A stretch of DNA of 64,000 nucleotides from positions 1,488,001 to 1,552,000 of the forward strand of contig NZ_WLZW01000001.1 of the NCBI RefSeq assembly GCF_009707665.1. The letters run 5' to 3'. The stretch comes from Planomicrobium sp. YIM 101495 (GTDB taxonomy: Bacteria > Bacillota > Bacilli > Bacillales_A > Planococcaceae). The stretch's first letter is position 1, and every line of letters begins with the position of its first letter. The notes beneath the pieces were generated by a model. The model saw only the letters and a list, made by a program, of their open reading frames with translations. It was not told the origin of the DNA and searched no databases. Made by a program: the position numbers and the translations under genes. This document shows positions 49,398-58,493 of this stretch, one piece after another.

Positions 49398-50270
49398 TTA
49401 TTTCACCCAGCCCAGAATCATTTCCCGGATTAATTTGCTTGCTGTGTTGGCCGTCTGATCGGAATGATCATAGACCGGCGCCACTTCGACGAGGTCGAAA
49501 CCGGCAACGTTGACACCTGATGAAGCGATGGCGTGAATCGCCTCGAGCAATTCGCGTGACGTGATTCCGCCTGCATCGACTGTGCCCGTGCCCGGTGCGT
49601 GCGCCGGATCGAGTACGTCAATATCGATTGTAACGTAGACCGGACGTCCCGCGAGTGTCGACAGGATTTCTTTCAGCGGCTTGAGCACTTCGAATTTCGA
49701 GATGTGCATGCCGTTCGCTTTTGCCCAGTCGAACTCTTCTTTCATGCCGGAACGGATGCCGAACGAGTAGACGTTGTGCGGTCCGATGTATTCCGCGATT
49801 TTGCGGATCGGCGTGGAGTGGGAGTATTCTTCCCCTTCGTAATGCTCGCGGAGATCCGTGTGCGCATCGAAATGGATGATGGCGAGATCTTCGTGGTGAT
49901 CCGCGACCGCTTTCATGACCGGCAGTGAGACGAGGTGTTCGCCGCCCATGCCGACCGGTATCTTGCCGTCCGCCAGTACTTTGCGGACGAATGTCGCGAT
50001 TTCGAGCAAGCTCTTTTCCGGATTGCCGAATGGCAGTGGGATGTCGCCGGCGTCGAAAAACTTCACGTCGTCGAGCTCGCGGTCGAGATACGGGCTGTAT
50101 TCTTCCAGACCGATCGACACTTCGCGGATTTTGTTCGGGCCGAAGCGTGAGCCTGGACGGTAACTGACGGTCCAGTCCATCGGCATGCCGTAAAGGACCG
50201 CTTTGGATTCTTCATAGTTCGGATGGCTTTTGATGAACACTTTGCCTGAATAAGTTTCGTCGAATCGCAT
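49398..50270 (-). CDS. speB: Agmatinase
   Basis: Hydrolyses agmatine to putrescine and urea in polyamine synthesis. The 290-residue ureohydrolase has the Mn-binding motifs GGEHL, IIHFDAHTDLR and TIDIDVLDPAHAPGTG. The ATG at 50270 (MRFDETYSGKVF) matches B. subtilis and has GGGGG at 7 bases; an ATG at 50276 that overlaps the speE stop is equally possible. The open frame upstream to 50528 lies inside speE and is not real. Confidence 0.96.
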   Translation of the reverse strand: MRFDETYSGKVFIKSHPNYEESKAVLYGMPMDWTVSYRPGSRFGPNKIREVSIGLEEYSPYLDRELDDVKFFDAGDIPLPFGNPEKSLLEIATFVRKVLADGKIPVGMGGEHLVSLPVMKAVADHHEDLAIIHFDAHTDLREHYEGEEYSHSTPIRKIAEYIGPHNVYSFGIRSGMKEEFDWAKANGMHISKFEVLKPLKEILSTLAGRPVYVTIDIDVLDPAHAPGTGTVDAGGITSRELLEAIHAIASSGVNVAGFDLVEVAPVYDHSDQTANTASKLIREMILGWVK

Positions 50271-50272
50271 CT

Positions 50273-51106
50273 TCATTCCCCCGCCAGGTCTTTGACGAAT
50301 TTCGGCAGGACGAATGCCGCGTGATGCAATTCTTTCGTGTAGTATTTCGTGTCGATGTCGTGGAAACGTTCTTCCGTCACCGCGAGCGGGTCGTATTTTT
50401 TCGAACCGATCGTGAACGCCCATAGGCCGCTCGGATAGGTCGGGATGTTCGCCAAGTACAATTTCGTAATCGGGAAGATTTCTTTGACGTCCTGTTGCAC
50501 TTGTTGGATCAAGTCCGCTTTGAACCACGGGTTGTCCGATTGTGCGACGAAGATGCCGTCTTCTTTCAATGCACGCGAAATGCCTGCGTAGAAGCCTTTC
50601 GTGAACAGGTTCACGGCCGGCCCGACCGGTTCCGTCGAGTCGACCATGATGACGTCGTAGCGGTTTTCGGATTCAGCGATGTGCATGAAGCCGTCTCCGA
50701 CAATGACTTCCACGCGCGCGTCTTCCAGGCCGGATGCGATCGTCGGCAAGAATTTCTTCGAGTACTCGATCACTTTGCCGTCGATATCGACGAGCGTCGC
50801 TTGTTTCACTGACGGGTGCTTGAGCACTTCACGGATGACGCCGCCGTCACCACCGCCAACTACAAGCACGTGTTCCGGGTTCGGATGCGTGAAGAGCGGC
50901 ACATGCGCCACCATCTCGTGATAGACGAATTCGTCCTTTTCCGAAGTCATGACCATGCCGTCCAAGAACAGCATGTTGCCCCATTCTTCCGTTTCTGCCA
51001 TCTCCAAGTATTGGAACTCCGTCTGTTCTTCGTGAAGTGTTTTCTTTATTTTCATTGTAATGCCGAATGCGTCGGTCTGTTTTTCTGTATACCAATGTCC
51101 TGCCAT
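50273..51106 (-). CDS. speE: Spermidine synthase
   Basis: Transfers aminopropyl from decarboxylated SAM to putrescine, the next step after SpeB. 277 residues: [19 protein letters not shown], the Rossmann motif [16 protein letters not shown] and the catalytic aspartate in [10 protein letters not shown]. Adjacent to speB as in B. subtilis. A promoter lies at 51150-51177. Confidence 0.97.
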   Translation of the reverse strand: MAGHWYTEKQTDAFGITMKIKKTLHEEQTEFQYLEMAETEEWGNMLFLDGMVMTSEKDEFVYHEMVAHVPLFTHPNPEHVLVVGGGDGGVIREVLKHPSVKQATLVDIDGKVIEYSKKFLPTIASGLEDARVEVIVGDGFMHIAESENRYDVIMVDSTEPVGPAVNLFTKGFYAGISRALKEDGIFVAQSDNPWFKADLIQQVQQDVKEIFPITKLYLANIPTYPSGLWAFTIGSKKYDPLAVTEERFHDIDTKYYTKELHHAAFVLPKFVKDLAGE

Positions 51107-51149
51107 GCGTCCATACCCCTTTTCATTAAAAAATAAAATACCCTAGAAA

Positions 51150-51177
51150 AGTATAAGTCTTTTTGTGGAAAGCGCAA
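51150..51177 (-). promoter_or_regulatory. promoter of speE-speB
   Basis: Minus strand: TTGCGC (51172-51177), 16-bp spacer, TATACT (51150-51155), about 45 bp before the speE ATG. Confidence 0.7.
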
Positions 51178-51225
51178 TAGTTTCCATCGGTACTTTTTTT
51201 ACCCTAAATCCATTCAGTTACACGC

Positions 51226-51277
51226 AAAAAAAGGTTTTCTGCAGAGGGAAATTGTTCCCTGCACAGAAAACCTTTTT
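51226..51277. terminator. strong bidirectional-looking terminator
   Basis: AAAGGTTTTCTGC...AGGGA and TCCCT...CAGAAAACCTTT pair over about 18 bp with small mismatches; runs of A and T flank both sides, ending in TTTTTTT on the minus strand. It ends transcription from the ywhD side. Confidence 0.85.
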
Positions 51278-51471
51278 ATAATCCCGAATATGCGAAGGAA
51301 GAAACATGAGCCATTGGGCTTGGGTTTGTCGCAGTGGATCATGTCACTTGCCCGCAATTCAGGTGTCCTAGCTTATATTTGTAAGCTATATCTCTAGTTT
51401 ACTGCCTTTCATCCCGAACTTCAATATCGGAATGGCCTATTCTCCAACCGACACAGTTTCGTCATACATAG
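51278..51471. other. intergenic region between ywhD and speE, possible structured RNA
   Basis: No ORF. On the minus strand there is a TAGCTTA/TAAGCTA hairpin (about 51369-51388), ACATGA/TCATGT pairing (51306-51346 region) and internal GGGC/GCCC pairing, followed directly by the strong terminator. B. subtilis carries pbpG in this place; no remnant of it is visible. Confidence 0.4.
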
Positions 51472-51993
51472 TCAATCTTCCATCAGGAGGTCTTGACGAA
51501 GCTGCGGAAGACTGCGCTGCCACATTTCCTCGTTGTGCGTTTTCAAGTACTCGCCGAGGACACGCTTGGACTCGTCGTCCATCTGGCTGACGATGATGTT
51601 GCGCTTCATGGACTTGTCCATCAAGTTGACATGGTCTGCCAGCACTTTGTAGCCGCGACGCTTTTCTTTATTGACGACCATTTCACAAGCTGTGACGCCG
51701 GCGTAGTAAGGCCCTTGCGGATTGAAGTCGATCGTCACCCAGATCAGCCAGTACGCTTTCCCACCTTCCGAGTCCTCCCGGTTGGTTGTGAATTTCACCC
51801 GTTTCTCGACTTCGCTTCGTGCGTGCATCGCGCCGATGTCCAGGAAGGCCATCTTTTCCTCGACGTCGACGAAGACAGGCGAAACGTTTTCCAGCGACAG
51901 CGAGCCGACACCATATCCTTTATGGCCGTCGATCGGGTCGTCTTTTATAATCGTAAATCCTAATTTCTGTTTCGGTTTCTCTTCATTTGCCAT
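51472..51993 (-). CDS. ywhD: YwhD family protein
   Basis: 173-residue conserved Bacillales protein of unknown function (YwhD family): KQKLGFTIIKDDPIDGHKGY near the N-terminus and a WVTIDFNPQGPYYAGVTACE motif in the middle. I take the ATG at 51993 because GGAGG is about 10 bases upstream, while the ATG at 52002 is one base from it. Position beside speE-speB and ywgA matches B. subtilis. Divergent from the tautomerase gene. Confidence 0.88.
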   Translation of the reverse strand: MANEEKPKQKLGFTIIKDDPIDGHKGYGVGSLSLENVSPVFVDVEEKMAFLDIGAMHARSEVEKRVKFTTNREDSEGGKAYWLIWVTIDFNPQGPYYAGVTACEMVVNKEKRRGYKVLADHVNLMDKSMKRNIIVSQMDDESKRVLGEYLKTHNEEMWQRSLPQLRQDLLMED

Positions 51994-52055
51994 TCTGCTC
52001 ATTCCTCCGTTCTGCTATGATTGACTTAATCTTTAGAAAAGGAGCTGTTTTTATT

Positions 52056-52241
52056 ATGCCATACGTAACCGTCAAAATGCTCGAAGGACGTACAGAAGAT
52101 CAAAAACGCGCACTTGTCGAAAAAGTGACAGAAGCCGTTTCTGAAACGACCGGCGCACCGGTCGAAAATGTCGTCGTCTTCATCGAAGACATGAAAAAAA
52201 GCGACTACGGCGTCAAAGGCAAGTTGTTCTCGGATCAGTGA
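52056..52241 (+). CDS. 4-oxalocrotonate tautomerase-like protein (YwhB type)
   Basis: 61-residue tautomerase of the 4-OT family. The catalytic amino-terminal proline is residue 2 (MPYVTVKMLEGRT), exposed after removal of Met. Conserved arginine R12/K region and the C-terminal EDMKKSDYGVKG segment are present. AAAAGGAG lies 12 bases before the ATG. B. subtilis YwhB isomerises 2-hydroxymuconate in vitro; the physiological substrate is unknown. It ends in a good terminator. Confidence 0.92.
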   Translation: MPYVTVKMLEGRTEDQKRALVEKVTEAVSETTGAPVENVVVFIEDMKKSDYGVKGKLFSDQ

Positions 52242-52252
52242 AGCATTGCACG

Positions 52253-52290
52253 AAAAGACGGTTCTCCTCCAATGGGAACCGTCTTTTTTG
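52253..52290 (+). terminator. intrinsic terminator of the tautomerase gene
   Basis: AAGACGGTTC (52255-52264) and GAACCGTCTT (52276-52285) form a 10-bp perfect stem followed by TTTTTT on the plus strand. Downstream of ywgA on the other strand, it may serve both. Confidence 0.93.
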
Positions 52291-52307
52291 ATTGGCTGCC
52301 TCTCGGC

Positions 52308-52811
52308 TCATTGAAGTCGCGCATCACGGAGTTGTCCGATAAAGTCGAATGCTTCACTTATTTCCGCTTCCGTGAAGTTCAATTTCCCTTTCACGATATG
52401 CACTTTCTCCACTTGTTCTTCCCGTGGCAATTGTTCGAAATACAGAAGTGTTGCCGTCAGTTCCAGGAAGCGGCTCGACCGGCTATTCAGCTCTGCCACT
52501 TGCGCCGGATCGAATCCTTGCTGGCCGAGCGCCGCACGGAACTCGAGCCCTTCGGCCGTCACCGCATATTTATATTGCATGTATGAACCTTTGTCTTCCT
52601 TCGCTTCCGTCATGAAGCCCATGTCGCACAATTCCTCGATGCGGGCCGTCAGCTCTTCGGAATAAGGTCCATAAATATGGAATTCGTATTTTTCCTGGAA
52701 CGGTTCGCCCAGTTTCTTCAATATGTAAACCATCTTCTGCAACTTCTTGCGGCCTGTGACCCCTTCTGCTGCTGCGATGAAATCCACAATCTTCGCATGC
52801 TCCTGAAGCAA
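52308..52811 (-). CDS. ywgA: YwgA family protein
   Basis: 167-residue protein similar to B. subtilis YwgA: EHAKIVDFIAAAEGVTGRKK with a winged-helix-like N-terminal part, then KYEFHIYGPYSEELTARIEE. The fold resembles the SocA/GepA type of antitoxin-like domains (inference from YGPYS motif). Directly downstream of ywfO (0-bp gap), so cotranscribed with it. Function unknown. Confidence 0.85.
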   Translation of the reverse strand: MLQEHAKIVDFIAAAEGVTGRKKLQKMVYILKKLGEPFQEKYEFHIYGPYSEELTARIEELCDMGFMTEAKEDKGSYMQYKYAVTAEGLEFRAALGQQGFDPAQVAELNSRSSRFLELTATLLYFEQLPREEQVEKVHIVKGKLNFTEAEISEAFDFIGQLRDARLQ

Positions 52812-54116
52812 TTAAACCCCTCCTTCTCTCAACATTTCTATAATTTGCTGCTTGATGGCTTTTTTCTTCCCGTCGATTAAAAGTTCGGCAGGGAAATACA
52901 ATTTGTAATCGGTCCGGCGTTTGCCTGAAATCGCATCGACGATCTGGGACTGTCTCGACAGTTCCTTGATTTCACCTGATGGCATGAGTAAATGGATCGG
53001 CAGACGCTCTTCCTCTTCGCCCGGCCGGTAAAAATCATACGGCAGATCCGATGTCGAATCGTCGATCAAATAATAGTCCGGGTCAATACCTGCTTTGCGG
53101 AATAGGTCCGCGAGATCTCCGAGCTTCCGGTAATCACGGCCCGGATCGAAATCGATGTATTGGAACAGGCGGCGATTGACGAACCGGTCACTCAAATCGG
53201 ACAGGACCGGGTCGCGTTCCGTCGTCCACAGCTGGAAGTATGTCATAAGGACTCCTTCATCGAGCGCCAAATAGTCACGCAACGTAAAAGTTCGGTCGAA
53301 AAAGCGCGTAAAATGGGTCGGTGGTTGTGCGAATTCATAGCCGGTATCGCTCAATTCCTTCGCACGCTGGAGAATTTTCCGCAAAATGACTTCAGCACTT
53401 CTCGCCACCGGGTGGAAATACACTTGCCAGTACATTTGGTAACGGCTCATGATATAGTCTTCCACCGCATGCATCCCACTCGACTTGATGACGACTTGGT
53501 CGCCGAGCGGACGCATGACGCGCAAAATCCGCTCCATGTCGAAATGGCCGTAAGAGACACCTGTATAGTAAGCATCCCGCTGCAAATAATCCATCCGGTC
53601 CGCGTCGATCTGGCTCGAAATGAGGCTGACCACTTGCTTGTTCGGATACGATTTCGCGATGACATCCGCCACTTTTTGGGGGAAGTCCGGTGCGACTTTC
53701 GTGAGGATGCCGTTCACTTCGGTGTCCCCCATCAAAATCTGGCGCGTGAAGTCCTCGTGATCCACGTCGAACACCTTTTCGAAGGAATGCGAGAATGGAC
53801 CGTGGCCAAGGTCATGAAGAAGCGCAGCACAAAGGACGACGAGCCGCTCGCTTTCATCCCATTCCGGCCGGCCGTGGAAAATATCATCCGAAATGCGCCG
53901 GATGATTTCGTAGACGCCGAGCGAGTGGTTGAAGCGGCTATGCTCCGCACCATGGAACACTAAATAGGAAGTGCCCAGTTGCTTGATGCGCCGAAGCCGC
54001 TGGAATTCGCGTGAATTCACGAGATCCCAGATCACTTGGTCGCGTACGTGGATATAGCGGTGAACCGGATCTTTGAACACCTTTTCTTCCACTAATTTCT
54101 GTAAACCGTATTCCAT
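52812..54116 (-). CDS. ywfO: HD-domain dNTP triphosphohydrolase-like protein (YwfO)
   Basis: 434 residues. HD phosphohydrolase domain with metal ligands in HSRFNHSLGVYEI, CAALLHDLGHGPFSHS and the later IDADRMDYLQRDAYYTG motif; C-terminal extension of about 200 residues. Relatives are dGTPase/dNTPases regulated by dGTP. Probably a dNTP triphosphohydrolase; substrate not proven by sequence. Confidence 0.9.
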   Translation of the reverse strand: MEYGLQKLVEEKVFKDPVHRYIHVRDQVIWDLVNSREFQRLRRIKQLGTSYLVFHGAEHSRFNHSLGVYEIIRRISDDIFHGRPEWDESERLVVLCAALLHDLGHGPFSHSFEKVFDVDHEDFTRQILMGDTEVNGILTKVAPDFPQKVADVIAKSYPNKQVVSLISSQIDADRMDYLQRDAYYTGVSYGHFDMERILRVMRPLGDQVVIKSSGMHAVEDYIMSRYQMYWQVYFHPVARSAEVILRKILQRAKELSDTGYEFAQPPTHFTRFFDRTFTLRDYLALDEGVLMTYFQLWTTERDPVLSDLSDRFVNRRLFQYIDFDPGRDYRKLGDLADLFRKAGIDPDYYLIDDSTSDLPYDFYRPGEEEERLPIHLLMPSGEIKELSRQSQIVDAISGKRRTDYKLYFPAELLIDGKKKAIKQQIIEMLREGGV

Positions 54117-54187
54117 GGCTACACCTCCAAATTCTTGTCATTTCCGTATCGGGTACCCGTCATTTTACACGAGGGGTGCAGTCCTTT

Positions 54188-55006
54188 TCAATGCCCCGAA
54201 GGCAGCATTTTCGCGTTGCGCTCCACGACCCGTTTTAAATAAAATTCATACAATTCCGTTTCGTCATGCTTTAACCCGATTGGTTGCGGCGAGCCGAATA
54301 GTTCGTGCAGCTCTAGCACCGTCTCCTCCACCGTGATCGTGCGTCCGAGCAATTCCGACAGCGATGCCATCACTTCGGGCCGGATCAGTGGATAGGTGAA
54401 TTTCGTTTCTTCCCCTTGAATCCCCGTTTCGTAAAAGCGGCGGATCAATTCCCCCCGCTCAGCGCCGGAGCCTTCAATGCACAAGTACACTTGCACGGCG
54501 ATTCCTTTACGGATCCGTCGTTGTGAAATGCCTGCGAATTTCTGCCCGCCGATGCTCAAGTCGTAAGAGCCTGGGCAGTAGGAACCGACAATTTCGTAAG
54601 CTTCGATGGCACCTTCCGGGAACAATTCCCGGACAAGGTCGACCATCATTTCATAACCTGCCGGGATATCGATCGGATGCTCGCGTTCAGACAGCACCAT
54701 CGAGATGTTCAAGACGCCCGGATCGAGCACAACAGCAAGGCCGCCGGAGTTCCGGACAATCGGGTCATACCCTTCCGCTTTCAGAAGCTCGACCGCTTCC
54801 GCCACATGCGGCAGCCGGTGATCCTGGATGCCGAGCACGACGGTTTGGTCGTGGACCCACGTACGGATCGTCGCCGGGCTATCCCCTTTGCCGACTTGTT
54901 CACACAGCAGATCGTCCGCGGCGAACGACTCTAGCGCCGAGCGGGACAAACCGCTCACGGACCCGTCCCAAAAGCGCCATTCATTTATTCCGGATTTTGA
55001 CGGCAT
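54188..55006 (-). CDS. lipL: Octanoyl-[GcvH]:protein N-octanoyltransferase
   Basis: Amidotransferase that moves octanoyl groups from GcvH to E2 subunits in the Bacillus lipoate pathway. 272 residues of the BPL/LPL fold. The putative acyl-thioester cysteine is in GSYCPGSYDLSI, and the lysine-containing IGGQKFAGISQRR motif is present. The ATG at 55006 (MPSKSGINEW) has AGAGGGG upstream; an in-frame ATG at 55099 lacks one. B. subtilis equivalent: ywfL. Confidence 0.9.
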   Translation of the reverse strand: MPSKSGINEWRFWDGSVSGLSRSALESFAADDLLCEQVGKGDSPATIRTWVHDQTVVLGIQDHRLPHVAEAVELLKAEGYDPIVRNSGGLAVVLDPGVLNISMVLSEREHPIDIPAGYEMMVDLVRELFPEGAIEAYEIVGSYCPGSYDLSIGGQKFAGISQRRIRKGIAVQVYLCIEGSGAERGELIRRFYETGIQGEETKFTYPLIRPEVMASLSELLGRTITVEETVLELHELFGSPQPIGLKHDETELYEFYLKRVVERNAKMLPSGH

Positions 55007-55179
55007 TCGATTCCCCTCTTTCGTTCGTTTCGCTTCCTTCAGTCTACCCGAAACCAGCCCGCCTGAAAAGATGCCGTGCTCATGGCGAATTGGTGACAAG
55101 TACCGCTTCCACAGGAAGTTCGCGCGTCCTTATGCTAAACTGGGGGTGAGAAAGTTAACCATTAAAGGAGTGTTTATAA

Positions 55180-55929
55180 ATGAACGAAGCAGCAATTACG
55201 TTGGATGGTTGGTACGTATTACATGATTTCCGCTCGATGGACTGGGTTTCCTGGAAAATGCTGACGGACGAAGAACGCCAATTCGCAATCGACGAGTATC
55301 AGACATTCATGAATAAAGTGAACGAAGCTGACGAAAACAAGACAGGTGCACACGCACTTTACTCGATTGTCGGACAAAAAGCAGACTTGATGCTCATGCT
55401 TCTTCGAGAAACGATGGACGAACTGAACGAGCTTGAAACGGAATACAACAAATTGACATTGATCGCTTACACAGTGCCAACGTATTCTTACGTTTCTGTC
55501 GTCGAGCTTTCCAACTACCTGGCTGGGGAATCGAATGAAGATCCTTACCAAAACCCGCACGTTCGTGCACGCCTATACCCTGAGCTTCAGCGCTCGCAGT
55601 ACATCTGCTTCTACCCGATGGACAAACGCCGCGACGGTGACGACAACTGGTATATGCTGCCGATGGACGAGCGCAAAGATTTGATGCGTTCACACGGCTT
55701 GATCGGCCGCAGCTACGCCGGCAAAGTGAAACAGATTATTTCCGGTTCAGTTGGTTTCGACGATTACGAGTGGGGTGTGACATTGTTCTCTGATGACGTC
55801 CTCCAGTTCAAGAAACTGATCTACGAAATGCGTTTTGACGAAGTCAGCGCACGCTATGCGGAGTTCGGTTCGTTCTACGTCGGGACACGTCTTGACGCCG
55901 AGCGCACAGCGAAATTCTTGGAAGTTTAA
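55180..55929 (+). CDS. hemQ: Coproheme decarboxylase HemQ
   Basis: Last step of the Gram-positive coproporphyrin-dependent heme pathway (coproheme to heme b). 249 residues of the chlorite-dismutase-like family; the catalytic tyrosine lies in [14 protein letters not shown] and the proximal histidine in [16 protein letters not shown] precedes the ATG. A possible promoter is TCCACA (55108-55113), 17 bp, TATGCT (55131-55136). Single gene ended by the terminator at 55943. Confidence 0.95.
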   Translation: MNEAAITLDGWYVLHDFRSMDWVSWKMLTDEERQFAIDEYQTFMNKVNEADENKTGAHALYSIVGQKADLMLMLLRETMDELNELETEYNKLTLIAYTVPTYSYVSVVELSNYLAGESNEDPYQNPHVRARLYPELQRSQYICFYPMDKRRDGDDNWYMLPMDERKDLMRSHGLIGRSYAGKVKQIISGSVGFDDYEWGVTLFSDDVLQFKKLIYEMRFDEVSARYAEFGSFYVGTRLDAERTAKFLEV

Positions 55930-55942
55930 TCATGATGTTGTG

Positions 55943-55967
55943 AAAAGCCGCCCGCGGGCGGCTTTTT
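55943..55967 (+). terminator. intrinsic terminator of hemQ
   Basis: GCCGCCCGCGGGCGGC (55947-55962), a nearly loop-less GC palindrome, followed by TTTTT. Confidence 0.88.
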
Positions 55968-56099
55968 ATCGTTTTTGAAGGGATTTTGGAAGTGTTTTGG
56001 ATAGAAGTGGCTGAAATTTTGGTGCTTTCTTTCCTTTTCGGGACGAAAAAGGCGTCTGTTCCGGCACTTTTATGCCGGTGACTTCCAGTTATTTGGACA

Positions 56100-56162
56100 T
56101 ACTGTCCGATTTGAAGGGAATACTGTCCGATTCATCCAACTTACTGTCCGGAACCTTATTTA
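56100..56162. repeat. three-unit array with 21-bp period (array 2)
   Basis: TACTGTCCG begins at 56100, 56121 and 56142, exactly 21 bp apart; the first two units share TACTGTCCGATT, the third reads TACTGTCCGGAA. A GGACA just before the array is the inverse of TGTCC. Lies between the converging ends of hemQ and ywdK. Function unknown. Confidence 0.75.
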
Positions 56163-56221
56163 CCCAAAACCGCGACCGCAGCCACAACAAAACCTCCAAA
56201 CCCCATCAATAAAAACCTCAT

Positions 56222-56250
56222 CAAAAAAACGCCCCGCTCCCGCGAGACGT
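56222..56250 (-). terminator. intrinsic terminator of ywdK
   Basis: On the minus strand ACGTCTCGC pairs with GCGGGGCGT (9 bp with G-T wobbles) around a GGGA tetraloop, followed by TTTTTTT. Confidence 0.8.
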
Positions 56251-56266
56251 CCTTTCCCACTATTTC

Positions 56267-56644
56267 TTACAACGCTTTCATCGCCGCAACGACGACCATG
56301 ATCCACGCTGCGATGAACGCCACGCCGCCGATCGGTGTGATGGCGCCGAGTACGCCGATGCCAGTCAGGCTCAACACATACAAGCTGCCGGAGAAAATGA
56401 CGATGCCAGCAATCATCAAGTAGCCTGCCCAGCTAAGCTGCGTGAGCGGGCCGAGCAGTGATGAGCTCATGAGAATCGCGATGACGATCAAGCCGACCGA
56501 GTGGAACATTTGGTACTGGACGGCTGTTTGCCACGTGTCCAAATATTTGTCTTCGATGCGGCCTTCCAACAAGTGTGCACCGAATGCGCCGAACGCCACG
56601 GATAGCATGGAGCTGATGGCTCCGACGATTAAGAATAATTTCAT
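56267..56644 (-). CDS. ywdK: YwdK, DUF423 family membrane protein
   Basis: 125-residue protein with four hydrophobic segments. Family motif FGAFGAHLLEGR near residue 25 and YQMFHSVGLI. Function unknown; DUF423 proteins are common in Firmicutes and Proteobacteria. The ATG at 56644 has AGAGGAGA at good spacing; an upstream ATG at 56662 overlaps that site. B. subtilis has ywdK-ywdI-ung in the same region. Confidence 0.9.
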   Translation of the reverse strand: MKLFLIVGAISSMLSVAFGAFGAHLLEGRIEDKYLDTWQTAVQYQMFHSVGLIVIAILMSSSLLGPLTQLSWAGYLMIAGIVIFSGSLYVLSLTGIGVLGAITPIGGVAFIAAWIMVVVAAMKAL

Positions 56645-56662
56645 GGTTTCTCCTCTTTCCAA

Positions 56663-56917
56663 TCAGAATTCGAAGATCGAGTCTTTGTTTGCGTCGTCTT
56701 CTTCGAGTTTATTCAATGATGTGACAGGTGCGGGCGCTGGTGCCGAGAGTGGCAATGTGCGCGGCGCGGATGCAACCGTCCCGGAATCATCCAGTACAAG
56801 TTCGCATAACGCCCGGATCGCTGCGATCGATTCGCGCTGTTTGGCGGGATCCGCCGTTTTCGCCTGGGATAGGTGTTTTTCGATTTGCTGCATCACATGG
56901 GCTGTTTCAATCGCCAT
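56663..56917 (-). CDS. ywdI: YwdI family protein
   Basis: 84-residue protein. N-terminal half predicted helical with conserved IEKHLSQAKTADPAKQRESI and IRALCELVLD; C-terminal half is Ala/Pro rich and ends in an acidic tail. Resembles B. subtilis YwdI, unknown function. The ATG at 56917 follows AAGGGGG; the ATG at 56950 does not have such a site. Confidence 0.8.
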   Translation of the reverse strand: MAIETAHVMQQIEKHLSQAKTADPAKQRESIAAIRALCELVLDDSGTVASAPRTLPLSAPAPAPVTSLNKLEEDDANKDSIFEF

Positions 56918-56973
56918 GTCGCATCCCCCTTTTCTGTTGACCGCATCCATTTTAACACGTCCGATCCGTTCCG

Positions 56974-57648
56974 TCAGTCCAAGCAGAAATCGATCGGCGC
57001 TTCCCCGCGTGCTTTCAAGGCGTCGTTGATTTGCGAGAATGGGCGACTGCCGAAGAAGCCTCGGCTCGCGCTAAGCGGACTCGGATGTACCGATTCGATG
57101 ATGGTGTGCCGCGTCGTGTCGATCAATGCTTTCTTCTGCTGCGCCGGTCTGCCCCATAGGACAAAAATGACCGGTTCTTGCCGCTCCGAAAGCTTGCGGA
57201 TCGCAGCATCGGTGAACTGCTCCCAACCGTGTCCTTTATGAGAATGAGCAGCGCCTTGCCGTACGGTGAGCACTGTGTTGAGCAAAAGAACGCCTTGCTC
57301 CGCCCATTTCGTCAAGCTGCCGTCTACTGGTTTCGCGCAACCGATATCGGTATCCAGTTCTTTGAAAATATTTCGCAGACTCGGTGGGTGCTTGACGCCC
57401 GGTTGGACGGAAAAGCTGAGTCCGTGCGCCTGCCCTTCGCCGTGGTACGGATCCTGGCCGAGAATGACGACCTTGACGTTACGGTAAGGCGTCTCTTCAA
57501 ACGCCGACCACATCAATTCTTTCGGCGGGAATATCACTTGTTCTGCATACTCTTTTTTCAAAAAGGCACGGAGCTCCTTATAATACGGTTTCTCGAACTC
57601 TTCCCCGAGCACGTCCTGCCAATCATTCCGAAAAATTTGTTTCGTCAT
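56974..57648 (-). CDS. ung: Uracil-DNA glycosylase, family 1
   Basis: Removes uracil from DNA, starting base-excision repair. 224 residues: water-activating motif [18 protein letters not shown], the [10 protein letters not shown] motif and [13 protein letters not shown] with the DNA-minor-groove loop. The ATG at 57648 (MTKQIF) has GAGGAG 8 bases upstream; the ATG at 57657 is too close to it. Confidence 0.97.
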   Translation of the reverse strand: MTKQIFRNDWQDVLGEEFEKPYYKELRAFLKKEYAEQVIFPPKELMWSAFEETPYRNVKVVILGQDPYHGEGQAHGLSFSVQPGVKHPPSLRNIFKELDTDIGCAKPVDGSLTKWAEQGVLLLNTVLTVRQGAAHSHKGHGWEQFTDAAIRKLSERQEPVIFVLWGRPAQQKKALIDTTRHTIIESVHPSPLSASRGFFGSRPFSQINDALKARGEAPIDFCLD

Positions 57649-57660
57649 GCCATCCACTCC

Positions 57661-58380
57661 TCAATCTTCGAATTCGACTGTCACATCGTAATTCACCAGC
57701 TGGAACATTTCTTCGACGGAGCGACTCGCATTCGTTTCGGCGAGATCCAGTACGCCTTGCCCTGTCGTTTCCTCCAACATCAACGTTTGTGCTTCTTCAG
57801 CCAGTTCATAGGCTTCCGAGATGTCCGCGCCTTGACGGAACAACCCTTCATAAGAATATACTTCTACTTGGTCCATGAAAATCTCCGGGCCTCCGACAAA
57901 ATCCGCACGCGGCAACGTCAATGTCGCCGTCTGCGCTTCTTCATCGATGTCGATATCGTCCTCCGTCAATTCCGAGAAGTCCACGCCCGCTCTCACTACT
58001 CCTGGAATGACGACGAGCAGTTGCCGCCTCGTCCCAGGCAGGTCGAGCCCGATTTCCTTGCCGAACAGCGAGTTATCTTCCCGTTCAATAATGACTTTCG
58101 AGTACGCTTCCGCCGTCACGAGCTGGTTCATATCTTGTAGCCGTTCCAAAAACGCACCCTTGCTTTCAGTCGCCGTGCTTCCTTGCAGCATCCAAAACGT
58201 CCCGAGCGGCAGCGCCACAAGCAGGAGCAACAAGACCGCAATCACCACGAGGAAAGAGTTGCGCCACACCGACGACATCACTTTCATCGTTTTCCAAAAG
58301 CCGGACTCCTTCGTCTCTTCTTTCCCCTTCACTTCTTTCAACAAGCGTTCGATTTCATCCAATTTCGGATCGCGGCCCAT
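57661..58380 (-). CDS. single-pass membrane protein, DUF4230-like, unknown function
   Basis: 239 residues: a cytosolic N-terminus with a charged helix (KLDEIERLLKEVKGKEETKE), one transmembrane segment about residues 45-65, and an extracellular domain of about 165 residues with LVTAEAYSKVIIEREDNS. The pattern fits DUF4230 proteins of unknown function. The ATG at 58380 (MGRDPKLDE) has GAGGG 6 bases upstream; earlier in-frame ATGs do not. It directly precedes ung (12 bp from its ATG). Confidence 0.78.
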   Translation of the reverse strand: MGRDPKLDEIERLLKEVKGKEETKESGFWKTMKVMSSVWRNSFLVVIAVLLLLLVALPLGTFWMLQGSTATESKGAFLERLQDMNQLVTAEAYSKVIIEREDNSLFGKEIGLDLPGTRRQLLVVIPGVVRAGVDFSELTEDDIDIDEEAQTATLTLPRADFVGGPEIFMDQVEVYSYEGLFRQGADISEAYELAEEAQTLMLEETTGQGVLDLAETNASRSVEEMFQLVNYDVTVEFED

Positions 58381-58493
58381 CCCCATCCCTCTTCCCTTTG
58401 CCAGCAGGCAGTTTCCTGCCGCCCGCTGATTCTTTGAATTCATTTTAGCATGATTGCAGTTGGTTGGCTTCTAAGAGCGGTGAGCACTATCCA

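Noticed and set aside
50271-50528. Extended N-terminus for speB
   Set aside because: Lies wholly within speE in another frame; the family starts at MRFDE (50270).
51278-51471. tRNA or known riboswitch
   Set aside because: No acceptor-stem/T-loop pattern and no conserved box of the common riboswitch classes was found by eye.
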